A stretch of DNA of 64,000 bases from Marivibrio sp040218065 (GTDB lineage Bacteria > Pseudomonadota > Alphaproteobacteria > UBA8366 > Aestuariispiraceae), in assembly GCF_040218065.1 (NCBI RefSeq), contig NZ_JAVJQE010000010.1, positions 62,001-126,000 of the forward strand, read 5' to 3'. The notes below the pieces were generated by a model. It had not been told where the DNA came from, made no database searches, and saw only the letters and a program-made list of their open reading frames with translations. Shown here piece by piece: positions 26,417 through 34,209 of the stretch. How positions within the stretch are numbered: the first letter of the stretch is position 1; every line of letters begins with the position of its first letter. A program made the translations under genes and the position numbers.

Positions 26417-27862
26417 ATGATGTTTCCCATTAAAGGGACCATTTCCGACATTGGCGGCGGCGAGGCGTGGGGGGCGGAAAAGCTTCGCGCCGAGATCTCG
26501 CGACGGGCCGCCGAGTTCGCCGTCCAGGGGCTTGGAAGAGGCGACCGCTTCATGATCCTGCACGGTGGAACGCCCGCCTTCTTCGCCGACTTGTTCGCCG
26601 TCTGGTCGATAGGCGGCGTTGCGGCTTGCCTCAACCCCAATTCCGCGAAGGAAGAGGTCGTCAGGGTGTCCGAGTTCGTCGGCGCGAAAGCGGTTTGCGT
26701 CGCCGGCGGCGGGGAAGCGCCTGCGGACCTCGGTCTTCCGGTCTTCGACGGAGCCTCAGCCGCTGCGGCGTCGCCGCCAAGCGCTCCATTGGGCAACTTG
26801 CTGGACGACGCCGCGCTCATTCTGTTTACGTCGGGCACTACTGGCGAGCCTAAGGGCGTGGTCCACACTTTTCGCTCTCTGCTCAGCCGGCTTGCGCTCA
26901 ACGTCACATACATTGGAGAGGAAGCGCTCCAGAGGACCTTGTGCACGCTTCCGACGCACTTTGGGCACGGTTTAATTGGGAACTGCTTATCTGCGATTTA
27001 CGCTGGCGGCGATTTGTCGTTGCTTCCGGCCGGGAACCTTAAGCTTGTCGGCCGGCTTGGCGAGATCGTCGACGAGCGCGGGATTCGCTTCATGAGTTCC
27101 GTGCCGTCATTCTGGAAGATGGCTCTCAAGCTTTCGAAACGCCCCTCCGGCGGGTCGCTGCGGCGCATTAACATAGGCTCCGCCCCCTTGTCGGCGGATC
27201 TGTGGCAGGCCGTTATTGATTGGACCGGAGACGCAGATGTGGCGAACATGTACGGCATCACTGAAACCGCCAATTGGATTTGCGGCGCGCGCTCGTCTGA
27301 GTTTGAGCCTGAGGACGGCCTTATTGGCCGGATGTGGGGCGGCAGCATCGGCGTGCTCACGGAAGAGGGGGAGCGCGCGACGCACGGGCACGGAGAGTTG
27401 ATCGTACAGAGCCCGTCCTTGATGCACGGCTACTTCCAACGCGCGGATCTCAATGAGGCCGCCCTCTTCGCGGGGTGGTACCGCACCGGCGACGTGGGCG
27501 AGGTCACAAAGGACGGCGTCGCGAGACTCACCGGCAGACGGAAGTACGAGATCAATCGCGCCGGCCTGAAAGTCCACCCCGAGGACATCGATCTGCTGCT
27601 GGAGCGTCATGAGGGCGTCCGCGAAGCCTGCGCCTTCGGTTTGCCGGATGAGATCGCAGGCGAGACGGTTGGTGTTGCGGTAAGCGTCGTCGATCCCGAG
27701 GCCTTCGATCTCGCAGAATTGAAGCGGTGGTGCGCGGAGCGACTGGCGCGCGAGAAAACCCCTCAGCGTTGGTTTGTCTTGGCCGAGATTCCGAAGACGG
27801 ATCGCGGAAAAATAAACAGGGATACGGTAGCGGCCGCAGCTTTGGCGAGCGAAGCGTCATGA
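26417..27862 (+). CDS. AMP-forming acyl ligase (ANL family)
   Basis: A 481-aa adenylate-forming ligase. The ATP loop is ILFTSGTTGEPKGVV at residues 135-149. Further motifs are MYGITETANW, GELIVQSPS, YRTGDVGEV and the catalytic C-terminal KTDRGKINRD. The final gene codons overlap the start of a small carrier protein (ATGA). Such a pair adenylates a carboxylic or amino acid and loads it on the phosphopantetheine arm. In this setting the acid may be an acyl group for an amino sugar. The substrate cannot be predicted from the sequence. Two adjacent ATGs at 26417 and 26420 are both possible starts. Confidence 0.8.
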   Translation: MMFPIKGTISDIGGGEAWGAEKLRAEISRRAAEFAVQGLGRGDRFMILHGGTPAFFADLFAVWSIGGVAACLNPNSAKEEVVRVSEFVGAKAVCVAGGGEAPADLGLPVFDGASAAAASPPSAPLGNLLDDAALILFTSGTTGEPKGVVHTFRSLLSRLALNVTYIGEEALQRTLCTLPTHFGHGLIGNCLSAIYAGGDLSLLPAGNLKLVGRLGEIVDERGIRFMSSVPSFWKMALKLSKRPSGGSLRRINIGSAPLSADLWQAVIDWTGDADVANMYGITETANWICGARSSEFEPEDGLIGRMWGGSIGVLTEEGERATHGHGELIVQSPSLMHGYFQRADLNEAALFAGWYRTGDVGEVTKDGVARLTGRRKYEINRAGLKVHPEDIDLLLERHEGVREACAFGLPDEIAGETVGVAVSVVDPEAFDLAELKRWCAERLAREKTPQRWFVLAEIPKTDRGKINRDTVAAAALASEAS

Positions 27863-28080
27863 TGCAGCCGACGAATGGTCAAAGGCTTTTGGCGTCGGTT
27901 CTTCAATGCAGCGTGCAAGAGGTTCCACCCTACGGGAGCATGGAGACTGTCTCGGGGTGGGATTCTCTCGCTCACATGAGGCTGGCGGCGGCGTTGGAGG
28001 AAAGGCTCTCTCGCGATCTGACAAGCGAAGAGTTGCTTGAACTCGAGTCAGTCGAGGACATCGACCGCCTTCTGGGATAA
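27859..28080 (+). CDS. Acyl carrier protein (phosphopantetheine-binding)
   Basis: The frame gives a 73-aa acidic helical protein. The phosphopantetheine site is GWDSLAHMRL with Ser36, and the helix-4 LELESVEDIDRLLG closes the fold. The ATG at 27859 overlaps the TGA of the ligase by four bases; a second ATG at 27862 is equally possible. It is the natural carrier partner of the preceding ligase. No condensing enzyme or thioesterase is nearby, so it may hand its acyl group to a GNAT or similar transferase rather than to a polyketide or fatty acid synthase. Confidence 0.85.
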   Translation: MMQPTNGQRLLASVLQCSVQEVPPYGSMETVSGWDSLAHMRLAAALEERLSRDLTSEELLELESVEDIDRLLG

Positions 28081-28223
28081 CAGACGGTCAACGCGAATCT
28101 TCCTGTCCGCTCGGATCAGATCGAGACCCCGCTTACCGCGCCGCAGAAAGCGTTTGACGGCGTGTTGGATAGGGGCTACCTCCCTGCGACCCTCCCACCA
28201 GCGCAATTTGCAGAGAGCGACTT
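28081..28223. other. Gap with an open frame continuing from the carrier protein
   Basis: After the TAA of the carrier protein the same frame stays open for 48 codons and ends in a TGA that overlaps the next ATG (ATGA at 28224). The translated stretch is not clearly noise, with PVRSDQIETPLTAPQKAFDG. A GTG at 28162 could start a short peptide. It may be a remnant of a longer gene, a small coupled ORF, or chance. Confidence 0.3.
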
Positions 28224-29204
28224 ATGAAGCCGAAGGCGTTAGAGTATCTCGTTTGCCCATCCTGCAAGAAAGAATTGACTCTAGAAGAAGCGGTCTACGA
28301 CGGCCACGGCAAGGACATTGTCGAGGGGCGTCTGCATTGCGCCGAACAAGGAGTCAGTTTCCCTATTCTTAACGGCGTTCCGGTGTTTCTTGAAGAATTC
28401 AAAGAAATGGACCGGACGCAGAAGGCGTTCGGCAACCAATGGAAGTTGCATTCCAAAGGGTTCTTCGAAAAGGGAAAAATCTTCGGTCGCGACGAGCAGA
28501 AATGCCTGGGTCACATTGAAGAATACTACGGTCTGTCCGCTGAACGAGGCGATGGGAACGGGAAGGTTTTTCTCGATGCGGGGTGCGGGCTTGCGCCGTA
28601 CGCCAAGACCTTCGCCAAATATTTCCCGGGGGCGGAATCCTTCGGGGTCGACATGAGCGAAAGCGTCATGCATGTCGACAGCGAGGGGCTTGAGAACCTT
28701 CACTTGGTGCGGTGCGACCTCCGTAATCCGCCTTTTAGGGAAGGCTTCGCCGATGTCGGATGGTCCTACGGCGTGCTGCATCACACGCCGGACACGGAAG
28801 ACGCTTTTCAGCGTCTGGCGAAAATCATCAAGAGCGACGGCCAGCTGTATATTTGGGTGTACAGCAAACACAATACAAAATACTCTTTTCTTATTAGGTC
28901 GTTGCTTGTGGCCCCCTATCGGTTTCCGCTGAAAGTAAATTACGTCCTGTCGTATCTGTTCGCCGTGCCTGTTTGGCTCGTCTACAGGGCGCACTATTTG
29001 GTGCGCAGCCTGAACAAGGATGTCAGGCCGAAACTGAAGAAGCATGGCTACCTGAATATCGCCACGGGCATCCACGATAGTCTCGTTCCCGAGTATCAAA
29101 ACTATCATTGGGTGGATGAGGTGAAGGGCTGGTTCAAAGCGGCGGGCTTTGAGACCGTTGAAGTCGTTGGTGATATCGGCGTAGTCGGCGCTCGTAAGCG
29201 CTGA
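28224..29204 (+). CDS. Methyltransferase with N-terminal Trm112-like zinc-ribbon domain
   Basis: The 326-aa protein starts with a zinc-ribbon-like YLVCPSCKKELT (Cys11, Cys14) and LHCAEQGVSFPILNGVPVF. Only three cysteines are present, since the expected second CxxC reads CAEQ, so metal binding may be lost. A class-I methyltransferase domain follows, with VFLDAGCGLAPYAKTFAKYF, GVDMSESV, VGWSYGVLHHTPDTEDAF and a late hydrophobic region (residues 230-265) that may be a membrane-associated hairpin. This two-domain form is common in glycan and lipid clusters. Substrate unknown. An AGAGAG ribosome site lies ahead of the ATG. Confidence 0.75.
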   Translation: MKPKALEYLVCPSCKKELTLEEAVYDGHGKDIVEGRLHCAEQGVSFPILNGVPVFLEEFKEMDRTQKAFGNQWKLHSKGFFEKGKIFGRDEQKCLGHIEEYYGLSAERGDGNGKVFLDAGCGLAPYAKTFAKYFPGAESFGVDMSESVMHVDSEGLENLHLVRCDLRNPPFREGFADVGWSYGVLHHTPDTEDAFQRLAKIIKSDGQLYIWVYSKHNTKYSFLIRSLLVAPYRFPLKVNYVLSYLFAVPVWLVYRAHYLVRSLNKDVRPKLKKHGYLNIATGIHDSLVPEYQNYHWVDEVKGWFKAAGFETVEVVGDIGVVGARKR

Positions 29205-29297
29205 GCTTTAGACGGCGGCGATAATCACGCTCTTGTCCGCGTCCGAGAATGGCCGTCGGCGCGCTTTTGGGCCCGGTGTTAGCGAGAGGCTTCGGCT

Positions 29298-30377
29298 ATT
29301 CGAAGGCTGCACACAGCGCTGATTATTCCAAGCTTTGCCGGCGGCGGGGCGGAACGCGTCATGCTCAGCGTCGCTTCGGAATTGGACCGGTCGCGCTTTG
29401 CACCTGCGCTCGTGGTTCTGGACGCAGAGGGACCTTTGGCGTCGGCGGCGCCGGCCGACGTGCCAGTCACCACCCTGGCCGCTCCCCGGTTGCGCCATGC
29501 GCTGCCGGCCCTGTACCGGACGCTGCGCCGAATGCAGCCGGACGTCGTGCTGTCTACGATGGGTTATCTCAATTTGGCGGTTTTGGCCGCGGGCCGGCTC
29601 GCTCTCGCGCCGCACGCCCGGATTCTGGTTCGGGAAGCAAACCAAGTGTCTGCAACGCTGAACGCCTTTCCATCGAAGGCGTTGGGTCGATTCGCCTATC
29701 GTCGCTTGTATCGTAAGGCCGATGCCGTTCTTTGCAATTCTTCGGGCGTCGCGCGGGAACTTGCGGAGGTGGGCGTGCCGCCCCAATCCATCAAGCTGAT
29801 CGGCAACCCGATCGACACAGCAGCCCTAAGGCGCCGCGCAACCGGGGCCGAGCAGACGCCAGGTCGTTTCGTCGCCGCCGGTCGTTTGATGAGGCAGAAG
29901 GGGTTCGACCGGTTGGTGGATTGGTTCGCCGCAATGCCTGAGGCCGCGACGCTAACCATATTCGGCGAAGGACCGGAGCGCCCATCGCTCGAGGCCCGGA
30001 TCGCCGCCGCCGGGCTGGCTGCGCGTATCGATCTTCCGGGTTACGTCCCGGAGATTTGGCGACAGCTTGCGGGAGCGGACGCATTCTTGATGCCGTCGCG
30101 ATGGGAAGGTATGCCAAACGCCGCATTGGAAGCCCTCGCCCTCGGCGTGCCGGTCATCGCGACGGAGGAGGCTGGCGGCTTGAAGGAGCTTCGCGGAGAG
30201 GCGCCGGGCGATCGGCTGCTCTTGGCGGAGGACGGCGCCGAGTTCGTTTCCGCCATGCGCTCTGCCATACGCACCGAGCCGATTCCGCCCGGTTTGCGCG
30301 ACTCCGCGTTGCCGGCGCGCTTTTCCAAACCGGTTGTCGTCGCGCAATACGCCGCGCTGATGGCTGGAGAGACATGA
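29298..30377 (+). CDS. GT4-family glycosyltransferase with apparent ATT start
   Basis: A GT-B glycosyltransferase of about 359 aa. The GT4 donor block reads FLMPSRWEGMPNAALEALALGVPVIATEEAGG. The conserved N-terminal GT4 loop IIPSFAGGGAERVM lies just upstream of the first ATG (29361), so initiation there would remove it. The only in-frame upstream codons before the TAG at 29280 are ATT, CTG and similar. ATT at 29298 has AGAGG eight bases upstream and yields a normal start RRLHTALIIPSF. A CTG at 29307 or a sequencing error is an alternative. Function as a glycosyltransferase is firm; acceptor and donor are unknown. Confidence 0.7.
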   Translation: MRRLHTALIIPSFAGGGAERVMLSVASELDRSRFAPALVVLDAEGPLASAAPADVPVTTLAAPRLRHALPALYRTLRRMQPDVVLSTMGYLNLAVLAAGRLALAPHARILVREANQVSATLNAFPSKALGRFAYRRLYRKADAVLCNSSGVARELAEVGVPPQSIKLIGNPIDTAALRRRATGAEQTPGRFVAAGRLMRQKGFDRLVDWFAAMPEAATLTIFGEGPERPSLEARIAAAGLAARIDLPGYVPEIWRQLAGADAFLMPSRWEGMPNAALEALALGVPVIATEEAGGLKELRGEAPGDRLLLAEDGAEFVSAMRSAIRTEPIPPGLRDSALPARFSKPVVVAQYAALMAGET

Positions 30378-30390
30378 CGGAGGGGGCGAG

Positions 30391-31401
30391 ATGACTGTTT
30401 ACGACGGTAAGCGCGTTTTCGTTACCGGGGCCGAGGGGTTTATCGGTTCCCATCTCGCGGACGCGTTGGTTCGCAAAGGCGCCTCGGTCACCGCCCTCGC
30501 GCTGTACAATTCTTTTGGAACTTCGGGTTGGCTAGACAGGCTGGATTCTGAGGTCAGGAAGGCTATGCACATCGTGCATGGAGACGTTCGCGATCCGCAC
30601 ATGATGCGACGGCTCATACACAATCAGGATATCGTCTTCCATTTGGCCGCCCTAATAGCGATCCCCTACTCTTACGCGGCGCCGCAATCCTACGTGGACA
30701 CGAACGTCTCGGGCACTTTGAACATCCTGGAGGCCGTCAAAGGGGGTGGGGCGGGCCGACTCGTCCACACCTCGACATCCGAAGTCTACGGGACGGCTCA
30801 GTTCACGCCGATAAGCGAATCGCACCCGCTGCAGGGGCAATCGCCCTATTCCGCCAGCAAGATCGCAGCCGACCACCTGGTGGAGTCCTACGTCCGTTCT
30901 TTCGAAACTCCCGCCGTCATATTGCGTCCTTTCAATACGTTCGGTCCCCGTCAAAGCGAGCGCGCAGTAATCCCGACCGTCGTCCGGCAAGCGCTTGACC
31001 CCGCCTGCGCCGAGATCCGGCTGGGAGATCCGTCCCCCGTTCGCGACTTCAACTACGTCGAGGACATCGCGGCCGCCTTTTTGGCCGCCGGCTCTGCGCC
31101 TGATCTGCCGCTCGGCAGGCCGTTCAATGCGGGCAGCGGACGCGCGGTCACGATCGGTGAAATGACGGAACGGGTCCGCGAGATCACGGGCTGCAACAAA
31201 CCTATTGTCGAGGAAAGCGCGCGGAGGCGTCCGGCGCGCTCCGAGGTGTTCGAGCTTTTGGCGGATCCCAACGCCTTCGGGTCGGCGACCGGCTGGCGGT
31301 CTGAGATCGGCTTCGAGGTCGGATTGGAGCGAACCGTCGAGTGGTGGCGGAACGAAATCGCCGCCGGGCGCCTCCGATTGGACAGCGGCTATCAGGTGTA
31401 G
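30391..31401 (+). CDS. legB: LegB-like NAD-dependent 4,6-dehydratase
   Basis: A 336-aa extended SDR with FVTGAEGFIGSHLADALV at the NAD site, LYNSFGTSGWLDRL, FHLAALIAIPYSYAAP, the catalytic STSEVYGTAQ and YSASK tyrosine-lysine pair, and LRPFNTFGPRQSERAVIPT. These blocks match LegB, the first enzyme of the legionaminic acid route, which acts on GDP-GlcNAc. That a LegB-like protein stands beside PseC and PseI homologues is unusual, since those normally follow PseB. It ends in a 10-base convergent overlap with the minus-strand gene. The 4,6-dehydratase class is firm, the exact nucleotide sugar less so. Confidence 0.75.
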   Translation: MTVYDGKRVFVTGAEGFIGSHLADALVRKGASVTALALYNSFGTSGWLDRLDSEVRKAMHIVHGDVRDPHMMRRLIHNQDIVFHLAALIAIPYSYAAPQSYVDTNVSGTLNILEAVKGGGAGRLVHTSTSEVYGTAQFTPISESHPLQGQSPYSASKIAADHLVESYVRSFETPAVILRPFNTFGPRQSERAVIPTVVRQALDPACAEIRLGDPSPVRDFNYVEDIAAAFLAAGSAPDLPLGRPFNAGSGRAVTIGEMTERVREITGCNKPIVEESARRRPARSEVFELLADPNAFGSATGWRSEIGFEVGLERTVEWWRNEIAAGRLRLDSGYQV

Positions 31402-32054
31402 AGGGCGTGCACGATCAGGCGGGCGTGATTGGCCGCGAGTTCGCCCTGCCGGGTGAGGAAATGTATGGGGTCGGCGGCGACGGCGATCTCCGGATACTCC
31501 GGCGTGCGCGGCAAACGATGCAATGCCGCAGCATCCAAAGGGGTGCGGATTGGCAGGAGAAAATCAATGACGCCGCTTTGCGTATCTTCAAGCCACCCCA
31601 CGGGGGCGTCTATTTCGGCGGGAATCGGGCCGATTTCCTCATCAAGCTCGGTGCGGATTTGACTTTCGAGTGTCGCATCCGGAGTTAGGGTGCCCGACGG
31701 TGCCAACTCCCACATGCCGGGATCCTGGGAAACCGTCTTGCCGCGGCGTCCGAAGACCAATCCGTCGGCGCACTGAAGAACGCCGGATACCGCGACAGGC
31801 CGCAGCGCCAAGTCTTGAGCCAATTCGGCGTCTTCTCGGCATGCGATAAATGTTCGGTAGCTCGTCACCGCGCAATGAAAGGCAGGCGGCTCAATACTCC
31901 TCGCCACGAGAACCCGATCGTCCGTAAGGTCCGGGCGCGCGCGAATCGCGGTCTCCCAAATCATGCCGATCCGCGCGTGCTGGCTATCGGAAAGCGGAAG
32001 CAGGCCCTGCGTAATGATGGATGGGCGGCTGGATAGAAAATGCACCTCGCTCAT
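31392..32054 (-). CDS. Nudix-like hydrolase with a degenerate Nudix box
   Basis: The 220-aa protein has a Nudix-like C-terminal half. The box reads PDATLESQIRTELDEEIGP, where the usual REUxEExGU core appears as TELDEEIG; the glycine-to-glutamate spacing is not perfect. The N-terminal half is unfamiliar. ATG at 32054 overlaps the preceding TGA by four bases. It is the third gene of an operon with pseI and the HAD-GNAT fusion. Nudix enzymes split nucleoside diphosphate links, so a role on the UDP- or CMP-sugar could replace the missing PseG-type step, but this is inference. Confidence 0.6.
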   Translation of the reverse strand: MSEVHFLSSRPSIITQGLLPLSDSQHARIGMIWETAIRARPDLTDDRVLVARSIEPPAFHCAVTSYRTFIACREDAELAQDLALRPVAVSGVLQCADGLVFGRRGKTVSQDPGMWELAPSGTLTPDATLESQIRTELDEEIGPIPAEIDAPVGWLEDTQSGVIDFLLPIRTPLDAAALHRLPRTPEYPEIAVAADPIHFLTRQGELAANHARLIVHALYT

Positions 32055-33157
32055 CGTGACGCGCCCAATTTCGCGAACAGCTGGAAGCGGTCTGACGTTC
32101 CTACGCGAGTGAAGCCGCATGAGTCGAAAAGACGCAGAGACGCAGCGTTCTCGATCGCAACGCTGGCCGTAAAGCGCACGGGGCCATGCATCGCAGCCAC
32201 GGCGTCCATCGCTTGTTCAACGCCGCGGCGGCCGAGCCCCTCGCCGCGAGCGGCCGGCGCGACCGCGACCCCGATCTCGTAGCTTGCCTCCCCCCTCTGG
32301 TCCAAGCGCAGCATGGCCGTCGAGCGTGAAGCGCTCTCCAGGATGAAAGTAAGTCGACGGGTCAAAGTCGGGTCGAGCGTGAACCGCTGCTCCAGTTCCG
32401 ACGGCTCCAGGCGTCGAGGGGTTGTGAAATAAGCAACGTCTTCTTCGCGATTTCGCAGGGCGAACAAGAAGGGACGATCGGCCTCTTTCGCCAAGCGCAA
32501 TCGAGGCGCTGAAGGATCGAGGCGGTCAAGCGTTCGCGGTAGGCTCTCCACCCGGTCCGCCGCTCCACTCGGCGGTGTGCGGTCAAACGGGGCGTAGGCG
32601 AAGGTGTAGAGGCCTGCGGCGCTGGCGGCGGCGACGCCCTGCCGGCTATCCTCCACGGCAAGCGCCGCACTTGCCGCAACGCCCAGCGTCGCCAAAGCCG
32701 AGCGATAGGGCGCCGGATCGGGCTTGCCGGGCGAAAGGGCGCAATCGACAATGCAATCGATCCGGTCGGAAACTCCGTGGCGAGAAAGGAAAGCGACGAC
32801 AGTCTCGCGACTGTTCGACGTTACGATCCCAGTGCGCCAGCCTCTGCTGCGAGCGGCCTCCAGAAGCGACAAGGCGCCGGGAGTGGGGTGAACGCGCTCC
32901 TGAGCCCAGGCGACTTCCTCTCGATAGCGTGACAAAGCCGTCTTCTGATCAAGCTCCAGATTATGCTTTGTTCGGAGGTGTTGGACGATCTGATCCAGCG
33001 GCGGGCCGTTTAGCTCCTCGAACTCCGCCGTCGTCGGAGCGAAGCGACACGCGGTTGCGAAGCGACAATAGGCGTCCCACATCGGTTGTAGGCTGCCGGC
33101 CAACGTCCCATCGAAGTCGAGCAACAACGCGTCAACTTTTTGGGGCGGCTCTTTCAT
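32051..33157 (-). CDS. HAD-family hydrolase fused to a GNAT acetyltransferase
   Basis: A 368-aa two-domain protein. Residues 1-200 are a HAD subfamily-I phosphatase with LLLDFDGTLAG (Asp14, Asp16), GIVTSNSRETVV and GKPDPAPYRSAL. Residues about 205-365 are a RimL-like GNAT with LRLAKEADRPFLFALRN and the acetyl-CoA loop AVAPAARGEGLGRRGV. The ATG overlaps the pseI stop by four bases and its stop overlaps the next gene likewise. In the pseudaminate route the GNAT half would fit PseH. The HAD half could dephosphorylate a sugar intermediate, a step not needed in the known pathway. Fusion of the two domains is the notable point. Confidence 0.75.
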   Translation of the reverse strand: MKEPPQKVDALLLDFDGTLAGSLQPMWDAYCRFATACRFAPTTAEFEELNGPPLDQIVQHLRTKHNLELDQKTALSRYREEVAWAQERVHPTPGALSLLEAARSRGWRTGIVTSNSRETVVAFLSRHGVSDRIDCIVDCALSPGKPDPAPYRSALATLGVAASAALAVEDSRQGVAAASAAGLYTFAYAPFDRTPPSGAADRVESLPRTLDRLDPSAPRLRLAKEADRPFLFALRNREEDVAYFTTPRRLEPSELEQRFTLDPTLTRRLTFILESASRSTAMLRLDQRGEASYEIGVAVAPAARGEGLGRRGVEQAMDAVAAMHGPVRFTASVAIENAASLRLFDSCGFTRVGTSDRFQLFAKLGASR

Positions 33158-34209
33158 TGAGCGACGTCTTCCCAACTCAAGGGGTCTCCGGCTCGCAACG
33201 CGCGTGCGGCGGGTCGCCCCAATAAGTCGGGCAACACCTTGGGAGGCAATCCCAGACCTGGCCGAATGGTGCGGACGTTCGCCGCGCTGAAAAGCTCTCC
33301 GGCCGCGATGTCGGCGACCGCGTAGAGAGAGCGTCTGAACTCCAGCGAGCCCCGCTCCTTCTCTTGCGGGCCATAGCTGACCCGCCCACGTGCGCGCCAC
33401 GCCGCCTTGGTCACCCGGACGAGATCCTCGAGTTGTTCCGGAAGGCAGGAAAAGGCGCTGTCGGCTGTTTCCGGCTCGCGGGCGTCGATGACGTGCTTCT
33501 CGACGATGCAGGCGCCAAGCGCCACCGCCACCGCCGCCTGCGTTTGATCGAGCGTATGGTCCGAATAGCCGATCGGCAGAGCGAACTCGGCGGCCATGTC
33601 GGGTATGGTCGCCAAATGCGCCTCCTCAGGGTCGCTTGGATAGCTGCTGTTGCACCGAAGCAGCGCTATCTGCTTTGCGCCGCCCGACCTGGCGGCCGCC
33701 ACGGCGTCGGCGATTTCCTCCCGCGTGCATAGCCCGGTGGAAATGATCAAGGGCTTCCCCGTGGCCGCGCAAAGCGCGATCAAATCAAGATCGACCGCCT
33801 CGAAAGAAGCGATCTTGTGGACCGGCGCTGCAAGTCCCTCCAACATGGCGACAGACTCTGGCCCAAACGGAGAAGCGAACGGTGTAACCCCGGCGTCGCG
33901 AGCGGTCTTAAAGAGTTCTGGAAACCAGGCGTAGGGCGTCGCGGCGCGTTGATAGAGAGCGTAGAGCGACTCTCCCTTCCACGGACTGTCCGCGGTTACG
34001 ACGAAGCCGCGACGATCTATATTCAAGGTCATTTCGTCGGCCGTATAGGCCTGAAACTTGACGGCGTCCGCGCCGCATTCGGCCGCCAGGCGGATAATTC
34101 GCTTGGCCCGCTCGATATCGCCCCCGTGATTGGAAGATACCTCCGCGATAATATACGGAGGATGTTCCTGGCCGATCCGCCGACCGTCAATTTCAATCCA
34201 GTCCATCAT
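33154..34209 (-). CDS. pseI: Pseudaminic acid synthase (NeuB family)
   Basis: A 351-aa NeuB-family synthase. Diagnostic PseI blocks are YIIAEVSSNHGGD, FQAYTADEMTL, PWKGESLYALYQRA, HKIASFEAVDLDLI, IISTGLCTREEI, IGYSDHTLDQ, CIVEKHVIDAREPETADSAF and a C-terminal SAF domain (RRSLYAVADIAAGELFS). It condenses a 6-deoxy-diacetamido-hexose with PEP to give the nine-carbon acid. ATG at 34209 follows CAGGACGAACTCTG; a second ATG sits at 34206. An ATG at 34404 in the same frame, with GGAGGT four bases before it, would add 65 low-complexity residues and cannot be excluded. First gene of an operon with the HAD-GNAT fusion and the Nudix-like gene. Confidence 0.85.
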   Translation of the reverse strand: MMDWIEIDGRRIGQEHPPYIIAEVSSNHGGDIERAKRIIRLAAECGADAVKFQAYTADEMTLNIDRRGFVVTADSPWKGESLYALYQRAATPYAWFPELFKTARDAGVTPFASPFGPESVAMLEGLAAPVHKIASFEAVDLDLIALCAATGKPLIISTGLCTREEIADAVAAARSGGAKQIALLRCNSSYPSDPEEAHLATIPDMAAEFALPIGYSDHTLDQTQAAVAVALGACIVEKHVIDAREPETADSAFSCLPEQLEDLVRVTKAAWRARGRVSYGPQEKERGSLEFRRSLYAVADIAAGELFSAANVRTIRPGLGLPPKVLPDLLGRPAARALRAGDPLSWEDVAQ

